Shown here in pieces: positions 7,423-11,957 of a DNA stretch of 11,957 nucleotides. Source of the DNA: an uncultured Bryobacterales bacterium. GTDB lineage: Bacteria > Acidobacteriota > Terriglobia > Bryobacterales > Bryobacteraceae. The DNA lies in assembly GCA_937859895.1 (NCBI GenBank), contig CALMAV010000047.1, positions 1 to 11,957 of the forward strand, read 5' to 3'. The notes beneath the pieces were generated by a model. The model saw only the letters and a program-made list of their open reading frames with translations, was not told where the DNA came from and ran no database searches. How positions within the stretch are numbered: the stretch's first letter is position 1; each line of letters opens with the position of its first letter. The translations under genes and the position numbers were made by a program.

Positions 7423-7580
7423 AAGAAGGTACGTTCGGCGTCCTTCGGCCCCAAATCCAAGTAGTGAGCTCTCAGTCCTTCATATCCGGGCAAGGAATCA
7501 ACGTAATGAGGCTCATACTGATAACCAGGTAGTCCTTTAAAGCGCGCCTCGGGAGTTCGTAGAGCTTCTGTTGGCTTCAT
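7377..7580 (-). CDS. N-terminal fragment of the broken haloalkane dehalogenase
   Basis: As the sequence stands, translation from the strong ribosome binding site gives only 67 residues: the DhlA-like N-terminal arm (LRTPEARF, LPGYEGLRAHYLDLG) and first strand with the HGEPTW oxyanion-hole loop, then two out-of-frame residues and a TGA at 7377-7379. Alone it lacks the nucleophile and the rest of the fold, so it cannot be an enzyme. This is the upstream half of the gene described at 6676-7580. Confidence 0.6.
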   Translation of the reverse strand: MKPTEALRTPEARFKGLPGYQYEPHYVDSLPGYEGLRAHYLDLGPKDAERTFLCLHGEPTWSYLFAR

Positions 7581-7583
7581 AAA

Positions 7584-7592
7584 TCCTCCTTA
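7584..7592 (-). promoter_or_regulatory. Strong ribosome binding site of the haloalkane dehalogenase gene
   Basis: The minus strand reads TAAGGAGGA with 3 bases to the ATG at 7578-7580, a near-perfect complement of the 16S rRNA 3' end. It fixes the dehalogenase start and shows that the translation signal of this otherwise broken gene is intact. Confidence 0.75.
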
Positions 7593-7689
7593 CTTTACTT
7601 TGACTGCGGCGAAGGGTGGGCAGGCTTCATCTTCAATCTGTCAGCCACTTGGTTGTTTGCAGTTCGCCAGCTTCCACGAAGACCCAGCT

Positions 7690-7705
7690 AAGACGCAAAG
7701 ACGCA
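7690..7705. repeat. Tandem 8-base direct repeat (AAGACGCA x2)
   Basis: Two exact adjacent copies of AAGACGCA. Similar GAAGAC/TAAGAC units lie just upstream (about 7677-7693), so this may be the remnant of a longer degenerate GA-rich repeat of the kind scattered between genes in environmental bacteria. No function is assigned. Confidence 0.4.
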
Positions 7706-7946
7706 TTTCGCTGGTTAAATTGATTGTTGAGGCCCAGTGGTCGGCAGCGCACCTCCCGCCAATGTTCTGCCGTAGTGATTAGTGTAGCGTCTGGTCAGGC
7801 AGTCCCGCTGGCTGGAGCTATCTTTCTTAAGGCGGGCATCCGCAGTTAGACGGGTAGCTGCGAACTTTTGGATTTTGGGACAATACGGATGTTCGGTTTA
7901 GCTAATTGACTACCGTTTATTAGTTGCCGGCCACTTACAAAGAAAA

Positions 7947-9812
7947 ATGTCACAACGCGAATTTCAAACAGAAGTCAGTCAGCTGTTGCAGCTGATCATC
8001 CACTCGCTCTACTCTCACCAGGAAATTTTTCTGCGCGAGTTGGTTTCCAACTCATCTGACGCTCTCGACAAGCTCAAGTATCTGACGCTTACCGAAGAGC
8101 CTTACAAGTCACTTGCCTTTGACCCAAGGATTGATTTGGAACTGAACGAAGAAGCAAAGACTCTCACCGTCAGCGACACGGGCATCGGCATGAACGAAGA
8201 GGATCTGGTGAGCCATCTGGGCACGATTGCTCGCTCCGGCACCAAGAACTTTCTTTCTAATCTGTCTGGTGATGCCAAACGCGATTCAAACTTGATCGGG
8301 CAATTCGGCGTCGGGTTCTACAGTGCATTCATGGTGGCCGACCGGGTGGAAGTCGTCTCCAAAAAAGCCGGCGAGGAGCAAGCCTGGCGCTGGGTGAGTG
8401 ATGGCAAAACCGGCTTTGAAATTGACAAGGCTGAACGCCCCCAGCAAGGCACTACTGTTACGCTGCACCTCAACGAAGAAGGCAAGCAATACGGGCAGAG
8501 CTGGAAAGTTCGTGAGGTCATTAAGAAGTACTCGAACCACATTGCTTTTCCGATCTACTTAACGGCGGATGAAAGCGAGTGGGATGAGACCGAGAAGAAG
8601 TCGGTCAAGCAACGCAAGACCGAGCAGATCAATTCTGCGAGTGCGCTCTGGAAGCGTTCCAAGAGCGAACTGAAAGACGAAGATTATAAGGAACTCTATA
8701 AGACCATTTCCGGCGATTGGGAAGATCCGCTCTTCTGGTTCCACACTAAAGCTGAAGGAACGATGGAGTACACCACTCTCTTTTTCGTTCCATCGAAAGG
8801 ACCGCTTGATCTCTACCAGGCCGATTACAAGCCCGGTGTGAAGCTGTATGTGAAGCGCGTCTTCATTACAGATGACGCGAAAGAGCTGCTCCCGACGTAC
8901 TTACGGTTTCTGCGCGGCATCATTGATAGCGAAGATCTACCGCTGAATGTTAGCCGGGAGATCCTGCAGCAGAATCGCGTGCTGAGTCAGATCCGATCGG
9001 CAAGCGTTAAGAAGGTACTCTCCGAGCTCAAGACAATCGCAGAGAACAAGCCGGAGCAGTACGTCCAATTTATTGAACAATATAACCGACCGCTAAAGGA
9101 AGGCTTGTACAGCGACTTTGGCAATCGGGATGCCTTGTTTGATCTGATCCGGGTAAAGACAACCAAATCCGAAAATTGGACAAGTCTTGCCGAAGTGAAG
9201 AGCCGTATGAAGGAAGGCCAGAAAGGTATCTACTACATTACTGGCGGTCCGGCAGACCAGCTTCGTACTTCGCCACTTCTGGAAATTTACAAGAAGAAGG
9301 ACATCGAAGTACTCATCCTGAGCGACGAAATTGATGAGATCATCTTTAGCGCTGTAGATAAGTACGGCGACCTAGAGCTAAAGGCTGTTAATAAGAGCTC
9401 TGCGGGCGAAGATCTGAAAGATGAGAGCGACCAGGACAAAAGTGAAGACCTGAAGCCGCTACTTCAAAAGCTGAAGAGCATTCTCGGGGATCAGGTGAAA
9501 GACGTGAAAGCATCCATGCGTCTGGCTGACAGCCCGTCGTGCATTGTGTCGGATGAGGATGAGCCTTCGATGAAGATGCAGCAGATGATGCGGGCGATGG
9601 GCCAGGACCATATGCCAACGCCGAAGCCAACGCTTGAGGTCAATCCGGACCACGAGATCGTGAAGAAGCTTCTCGGATCCACCGACGAGAAGTTAATTGA
9701 TGATTCAGCCTGGCTCCTACTGGATCAAGCTCTGCTGATTGAAGGCTTGCCGCTGGAGAATTCGGGCGCCTTTGTGCAGCGGTTAAATCGCGTCCTAAGC
9801 CGCGCAGTCTGA
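7947..9812 (+). CDS. htpG: Molecular chaperone HtpG (Hsp90)
   Basis: A full-length 621-residue bacterial Hsp90 (E. coli HtpG is 624). The N-terminal GHKL ATPase domain shows the catalytic Glu31 and Mg-binding Asn35 in RELVSNSSDALDKL, DTGIGMNEEDL near 76, the lid GTIARSGTKNF, and IGQFGVGFYSAFMVAD. The middle domain has the conserved LPLNVSREILQQNRVL, where the Arg senses the ATP gamma-phosphate. The C-terminal dimerisation domain ends without the eukaryotic MEEVD tail. The protein acts in the cytosol as an ATP-driven dimer that remodels client proteins, together with DnaK. The start fits the family N-terminus (REFQTEVSQLLQLIIHSLYS), although the upstream AAAGAAAA is a poor ribosome binding site. 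It stands alone on the plus strand and converges with the aldo/keto reductase gene. Confidence 0.98.
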   Translation: MSQREFQTEVSQLLQLIIHSLYSHQEIFLRELVSNSSDALDKLKYLTLTEEPYKSLAFDPRIDLELNEEAKTLTVSDTGIGMNEEDLVSHLGTIARSGTKNFLSNLSGDAKRDSNLIGQFGVGFYSAFMVADRVEVVSKKAGEEQAWRWVSDGKTGFEIDKAERPQQGTTVTLHLNEEGKQYGQSWKVREVIKKYSNHIAFPIYLTADESEWDETEKKSVKQRKTEQINSASALWKRSKSELKDEDYKELYKTISGDWEDPLFWFHTKAEGTMEYTTLFFVPSKGPLDLYQADYKPGVKLYVKRVFITDDAKELLPTYLRFLRGIIDSEDLPLNVSREILQQNRVLSQIRSASVKKVLSELKTIAENKPEQYVQFIEQYNRPLKEGLYSDFGNRDALFDLIRVKTTKSENWTSLAEVKSRMKEGQKGIYYITGGPADQLRTSPLLEIYKKKDIEVLILSDEIDEIIFSAVDKYGDLELKAVNKSSAGEDLKDESDQDKSEDLKPLLQKLKSILGDQVKDVKASMRLADSPSCIVSDEDEPSMKMQQMMRAMGQDHMPTPKPTLEVNPDHEIVKKLLGSTDEKLIDDSAWLLLDQALLIEGLPLENSGAFVQRLNRVLSRAV

Positions 9813-9825
9813 GAACGACTGCGCG
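9801..9825. terminator. Perfect hairpin at the htpG / aldo-keto reductase convergence
   Basis: The arms CGCGCAGTC (9801-9809) and GACTGCGCG (9817-9825) pair perfectly over 9 bp, with the 7-base loop TGAGAAC holding the htpG stop codon. It lies between two convergent genes, so it probably helps end both transcripts. There is no true U-run: only AAAATTT occurs, about 12 bases later. It is therefore not a textbook rho-independent terminator and may instead protect the 3' end or assist Rho. Confidence 0.55.
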
Positions 9826-9842
9826 ACTCCCAGACGAAAATT

Positions 9843-10832
9843 TCAGCCCAGCCACTGCGGATTGCGGATGGTTCCGTCGAAGATGGGACTTACTTTGAAC
9901 TGTTCGTACTTGCCGCCTTGAGCCGCGTCCCGGGTTTTCTGGAGAAGTGCAGTTAACTCGGGCTCGGTAAAGGGCTTGAAGGTCCGCGCCGCCTCAAAAG
10001 CCTGATCGAGGATTTTCATGCTGTCGCAACCGGTAATCACAACAGAGGTGGGCAGGTTTAGAGCGTAGTGGAGGCACTCGATTGCGCTTACCGTGTTGCT
10101 CTTCAGCACTGCACCACCACCCATTGTTTTCATTGCGAGCACAGCAATTCCTTGCCGGCCCAGCTCGGGAACAACCTTAGTGGCAAAGCTACGGAAGTGC
10201 GCATCCATCGGGTTCAGAGGCATTTGGCAGGCATCAAAGTGGAAATGATGTTCTTGCGCCACCTCTAGCATGCGCAAATGAACAATCGGATCTTTGTGAC
10301 CGGTAAAGCCGATGTAACGGACTTTGCCGGCCTGCTTTGCAGCCGAAACTGCCTCGAGCGCACCGCCTTCCGCAAAGAACCTGTCAGGGTCGTCTATGCG
10401 GATGTTCTCGTGATATTGAATCAGATCGATGTGATCAGTCTGCAATCGCCGCAGCGACTCGTCAATCTGCTGGGCGGCAGCCTGCTTGGTCCGCCCATCG
10501 AACTTCGTCATCAAGAACGCTTTCTGGCGGTAGCCGTCGCGAAGCGCCTTGCCCATGCGGAGTTCGCACTCGCCATCGCCGTAATCCCAGCAGTTATCCA
10601 GGAAATTCATGCCACGGTCCAGGGCAGAGCGGACAATCTGGATGCCTTCGCTCTCGCTCGGTTTACCAATGTGGGAACCACCTAGGCCAATAGCCGACAC
10701 TCGCTCGCCGGTATTGCCCAGCTTGCGATAAGTCATCCCACTTGAACTTGCAGGTTCTGGCGTCTGCCCGCCAGCAAAGGAAGCAAGTCCAGCGGCAGTA
10801 GCGATCACATTCAGCGCTTGTCGTCGATCCAT
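9843..10832 (-). CDS. Tat-exported aldo/keto reductase
   Basis: A 329-residue aldo/keto reductase-fold protein. The start MDRRQALNVIATAAGLASFA is a twin-arginine signal, so the folded protein is probably exported. The barrel begins near residue 34 (TYRKLGNTGERVSAIGLGG). The catalytic tetrad of the family is intact: Asp79 and Tyr84 (NFLDNCWDYG), Lys110 (MTKFDG) and His141 (QYHEN). The family reduces aldehydes or ketones, or oxidises alcohols, with NADP(H); the substrate is unknown, and an exported member raises the question of whether it carries bound cofactor. The C-terminus has the KFKPFTEPELTALLQKTRD-type helix of the predicted-oxidoreductase subgroup. The GAGG before the ATG is only 1 base away, closer than usual. 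It converges with htpG, separated by 30 bases. Confidence 0.9.
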   Translation of the reverse strand: MDRRQALNVIATAAGLASFAGGQTPEPASSSGMTYRKLGNTGERVSAIGLGGSHIGKPSESEGIQIVRSALDRGMNFLDNCWDYGDGECELRMGKALRDGYRQKAFLMTKFDGRTKQAAAQQIDESLRRLQTDHIDLIQYHENIRIDDPDRFFAEGGALEAVSAAKQAGKVRYIGFTGHKDPIVHLRMLEVAQEHHFHFDACQMPLNPMDAHFRSFATKVVPELGRQGIAVLAMKTMGGGAVLKSNTVSAIECLHYALNLPTSVVITGCDSMKILDQAFEAARTFKPFTEPELTALLQKTRDAAQGGKYEQFKVSPIFDGTIRNPQWLG

Positions 10833-10892
10833 ACCTCATAGCGTATGCCAACGGTCAAGAAACTGGTTTACAGTACTTTGTCAAGCAATAAG

Positions 10893-11291
10893 TCACCAGA
10901 CAATTTGAAGTCCCTTGTAAAGCCTAAACTGCTCATCTTTGGAGACAACAGGCAAATCGTCGCTGAGCGCGGTCGCAATGATCAAACGATCAAACGGATC
11001 CTTATGATGCATGGGCAGCCCGAATAGCTGATCGGCATGCCTGCTTCTAATCGGATACCAATTGAGGTCAGCGTTACGGCAAACAAGCAAGAGTTCCTCA
11101 CGGCTCAGCTCAAGCTTTCCAAGTTGATTCTTGATCGCCACCTCAACTTGCGAGGCAACACTGACCAGCAACTCGGACTCCGGGTTCTCTACAATATGAC
11201 GCACCTTGTCCGGCAATGCGTCAAAACCACCACGGATTCCAAGACTTACAACAACGTGCGTATCCAGCAAGAATCTTCGGCCATTAGACAT
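10893..11291 (-). CDS. VapC-like PIN-domain ribonuclease toxin
   Basis: From the ATG at 11289-11291 the product is 132 residues and begins MSNGRRFLLDTHVVV, the usual start of this family. A longer in-frame start exists 18 codons upstream, but it adds non-family sequence inside the antitoxin gene. The PIN acidic residues are present: Asp10 (LLDTH), Glu50 (SQVEVAIK), Asp98 and Asp101 (HHKDPFDRLIIATAL) and Asp119 (VVSKDEQF). PIN toxins use these to bind Mg and cleave RNA in the cytosol, slowing growth when free of antitoxin. The start overlaps the end of the Phd-like antitoxin gene by 8 bases, the normal layout of a type II toxin-antitoxin operon. The RNA target is not predictable. No frame damage is seen, so it is probably active. 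Confidence 0.88.
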   Translation of the reverse strand: MSNGRRFLLDTHVVVSLGIRGGFDALPDKVRHIVENPESELLVSVASQVEVAIKNQLGKLELSREELLLVCRNADLNWYPIRSRHADQLFGLPMHHKDPFDRLIIATALSDDLPVVSKDEQFRLYKGLQIVW

Positions 11292-11523
11292 CGCCACGGA
11301 GCCAAGCGTCAAGATCTTCCTGTGGACGTGCCCAGTCTTCATCAATCACAACCTTCTTGTCGCCAAGAACGCCAAATACTCGCTTCTTGATTGGATCCTC
11401 TGTCTTGCGCACAATCTCGACAACTGGAATGCCACGTTTTGTTATAGTGACGCTCATCCCAGCTTCCGCTTGCTTGATGAGCTCAGGTAACTTGTTCTTG
11501 GCCTCTGCTACCGTATAAACCAT
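11284..11523 (-). CDS. Phd/YefM-family antitoxin
   Basis: A 79-residue protein, MVYTVAEAKNKLPELIKQ at the N-terminus, which is the DNA-binding half of Phd/YefM antitoxins. The acidic C-terminus (VVIDEDWARPQEDLDAWLRGD) should wrap and block the PIN toxin encoded next. Longer starts at 11541 and 11547 would add MKMAILES. I prefer 11523 because family members begin a few residues before VAEAK, because the longer starts lie inside a perfect inverted repeat that looks like the operator, and because a TATACT element at 11531-11536 would start transcription at about this ATG. The protein should repress its own operon alone or with the toxin. The gene overlaps the toxin start by 8 bases. Confidence 0.87.
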   Translation of the reverse strand: MVYTVAEAKNKLPELIKQAEAGMSVTITKRGIPVVEIVRKTEDPIKKRVFGVLGDKKVVIDEDWARPQEDLDAWLRGDV

Positions 11524-11530
11524 GCTTTCT

Positions 11531-11536
11531 AGTATA
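11531..11536 (-). promoter_or_regulatory. Candidate -10 element of the toxin-antitoxin operon
   Basis: The minus strand reads TATACT (five of six to TATAAT) 7 bases before the ATG at 11521-11523. Transcription would begin at or next to that ATG, giving a leaderless or nearly leaderless antitoxin mRNA. No good -35 lies at the right distance, so the promoter may be weak or need help. The element overlaps the inverted repeat, so bound antitoxin would block it. Confidence 0.4.
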
Positions 11537-11554
11537 GCCATCTTCATGGCTATA
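11533..11554. promoter_or_regulatory. Probable operator of the toxin-antitoxin operon (9+4+9 inverted repeat)
   Basis: TATAGCCAT (11533-11541) and ATGGCTATA (11546-11554) are perfect inverted copies separated by CTTC. Phd/YefM antitoxins bind such palindromes as dimers upstream of their own genes. The position over the candidate -10 fits autorepression. The site could also influence the divergent photolyase gene, whose start is 75 bases away. Confidence 0.65.
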
Positions 11555-11628
11555 AGACGTCTAACCTAATCCTGACCATCCTTCGATTGCTTAGTCTCGG
11601 TTCCGATACCGGTGCATCATAAGTAGCA
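11555..11628. other. Divergent intergenic region between antitoxin and photolyase
   Basis: This short gap should carry the photolyase promoter and any -35 region of the toxin-antitoxin operon. I see no strong sigma70 pair. A small inverted repeat, CGGT-N6-ACCG near 11598-11612, is the only structure noted. There is no clear ribosome binding site before the photolyase GTG. Confidence 0.35.
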
Positions 11629-11957
11629 GTGCCAGTTGAACCTGAACGCATCCGCCAACTGAACGAAGCGGCTGAAAAGCTAGACGCCCAATACGTTTTG
11701 TACTGGGCGCAGATGAACCGCCGTGTCGATGCCAACCACGGCTTGCTTTACACTGTCGAGATCGCAAACCGGCTGAACCTGCCTGTTTTGGTCTACGAGG
11801 GACTGACGTGTTCTTACCGCTATGCAAATGACCGGTTGCACACGTTCGTTTTGCAGGCCGTTCCGGAGACAGCGCGCCGTTTGAAACAGGCGGGTATCGG
11901 ATATGTGTTTTATCTTCGGCGCAAGACTGATTCGCCCAACAACACCTTTTATCAGCT
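11629..11957 (+). CDS. Class II deoxyribodipyrimidine photolyase, 5' part (continues past the right edge)
   Basis: An open frame from a GTG (11629-11631) runs through 109 codons to the window edge. The only earlier in-frame codons are GTA GCA after a TAA at 11620-11622, so GTG is the most upstream start possible. The protein has the N-terminal photolyase segments YVLYWAQMNRRVDANHGLLY, LPVLVYEGLTCSY, ANDRLHTFVLQ and GIGYVFYLRR, a pattern of class II CPD photolyases rather than the E. coli class I enzyme. This part is the Rossmann-like antenna domain; the FAD-binding helical domain lies outside the window. The enzyme repairs UV-induced cyclobutane pyrimidine dimers using light. It is divergent from the toxin-antitoxin operon, with no visible functional tie. 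Confidence 0.8.
   Translation, partial: MPVEPERIRQLNEAAEKLDAQYVLYWAQMNRRVDANHGLLYTVEIANRLNLPVLVYEGLTCSYRYANDRLHTFVLQAVPETARRLKQAGIGYVFYLRRKTDSPNNTFYQ

Larger units (their letters stand above)
6676..7580 (-). pseudogene. Haloalkane dehalogenase (DhlA-like), frame broken by a one-base deletion
   Basis: Two overlapping minus-strand frames together give one DhlA-like alpha/beta-hydrolase. The first frame ends in HGEPTWSYLF and then runs into AR-stop. The second resumes with RKMIPVMLESGARVIAPDFFG, exactly the residues that follow WSYL in DhlA. Adding one base at 7385/7386 (TTC-GC to TTC-CGC) restores WSYLFRKMIP and an unbroken protein of about 301 residues; DhlA has 310. In restored numbering the HGEP oxyanion segment is at 56-59, the nucleophile Asp126 in VVQDWGG, halide-binding Trp127 and Trp168, and catalytic His281 in ADHF. 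The place of DhlA Asp260 is Ala254 (GAKAPD), with an Asp two residues later. The family hydrolyses haloalkanes to alcohol and halide in the cytosol. The break may be real or a sequencing error. AGGAGGA lies 3 bases before the ATG. Confidence 0.8.
7581..7946. other. Gene-free region between the divergent dehalogenase and htpG genes
   Basis: These 366 bases must hold the promoters of both neighbours, yet no convincing -35/-10 pair was found for htpG, and neither a CIRCE element (TTAGCACTC-N9-GAGTGCTAA) nor a clear sigma32 site is present. The reading frames inside have no recognisable protein character. A perfect tandem copy of AAGACGCA lies at 7690-7705. A TTGACT at 7906-7911 lacks a matching -10. 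Confidence 0.4.

Noticed and set aside
7600..7782. 60-codon plus-strand frame in the htpG upstream region.
   Set aside because: No ribosome binding site, no family resemblance, and length within chance expectation.
7906..7911. TTGACT before htpG as a -35 element.
   Set aside because: The sequence 16-18 bases downstream (around GGCCAC) does not resemble a -10 element.
10278..10685. 135-codon plus-strand open frame.
   Set aside because: Antisense to the well-supported aldo/keto reductase, with no recognisable domain or ribosome binding site.
10879..10884. Perfect TTGACA on the minus strand between toxin and aldo/keto reductase genes.
   Set aside because: No -10-like hexamer is found 15-19 bases downstream, so it is not called as a promoter.
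11292..11345. Longer toxin start 18 codons upstream of the preferred ATG.
   Set aside because: The added residues are an out-of-frame reading of the antitoxin C-terminus and do not fit PIN-toxin N-termini, which start just before LLDTH.

Overview
The window looks like chromosomal DNA of an acidobacterium (Acidobacteriota, possibly near Solibacter/Bryobacter). This is inferred from family content: a very large Oar-type outer-membrane receptor with an N-terminal carboxypeptidase-regulatory-like domain, placed beside exported TPR proteins and a multiheme cytochrome, is typical of that phylum. No rRNA or other marker is present to prove it. I see no insertion sequence, CRISPR array, tRNA or rRNA gene.

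Left part (1-6133, all minus strand): one apparent operon, transcribed right to left from a plausible sigma70-like promoter at 6104-6133. It encodes an 1188-residue TonB-dependent-receptor-like barrel (2469-6035), an exported TPR protein (1324-2439), an exported cytochrome with seven CXXCH haem motifs (308-1327), and a second exported TPR protein cut by the window edge (1-327). The last three genes overlap (4 bases, then 20 bases), so they are probably translationally coupled. All four products are predicted to leave the cytoplasm. This suggests an envelope machine that couples outer-membrane uptake or binding to periplasmic redox chemistry; the substrate is unknown.

Middle part (6307-7580, minus strand): a two-gene unit, a DhlA-type haloalkane dehalogenase followed by a small SnoaL/NTF2-like protein. 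The dehalogenase reading frame is broken by a one-base deletion near 7385/7386, and the usual catalytic-acid position holds Ala. It is therefore either a decaying gene or a sequencing error on top of a divergent enzyme. A 366-base gene-free region follows (7581-7946).

Right part: htpG (Hsp90, 7947-9812, plus strand) converges on a Tat-exported aldo/keto reductase (9843-10832, minus strand), with a perfect 9-bp hairpin at the junction whose loop holds the htpG stop codon. Next comes a Phd/VapC-type toxin-antitoxin pair (minus strand, 8-base overlap) with a perfect 9+9 bp inverted repeat at its promoter, probably the autoregulatory operator. At the right edge and divergently oriented is the 5' part of a class II DNA photolyase (11629 to the end, plus strand, GTG start).

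The left operon is the nearest thing here to an undescribed system. The broken dehalogenase and the toxin-antitoxin operator are the clearest local oddities.
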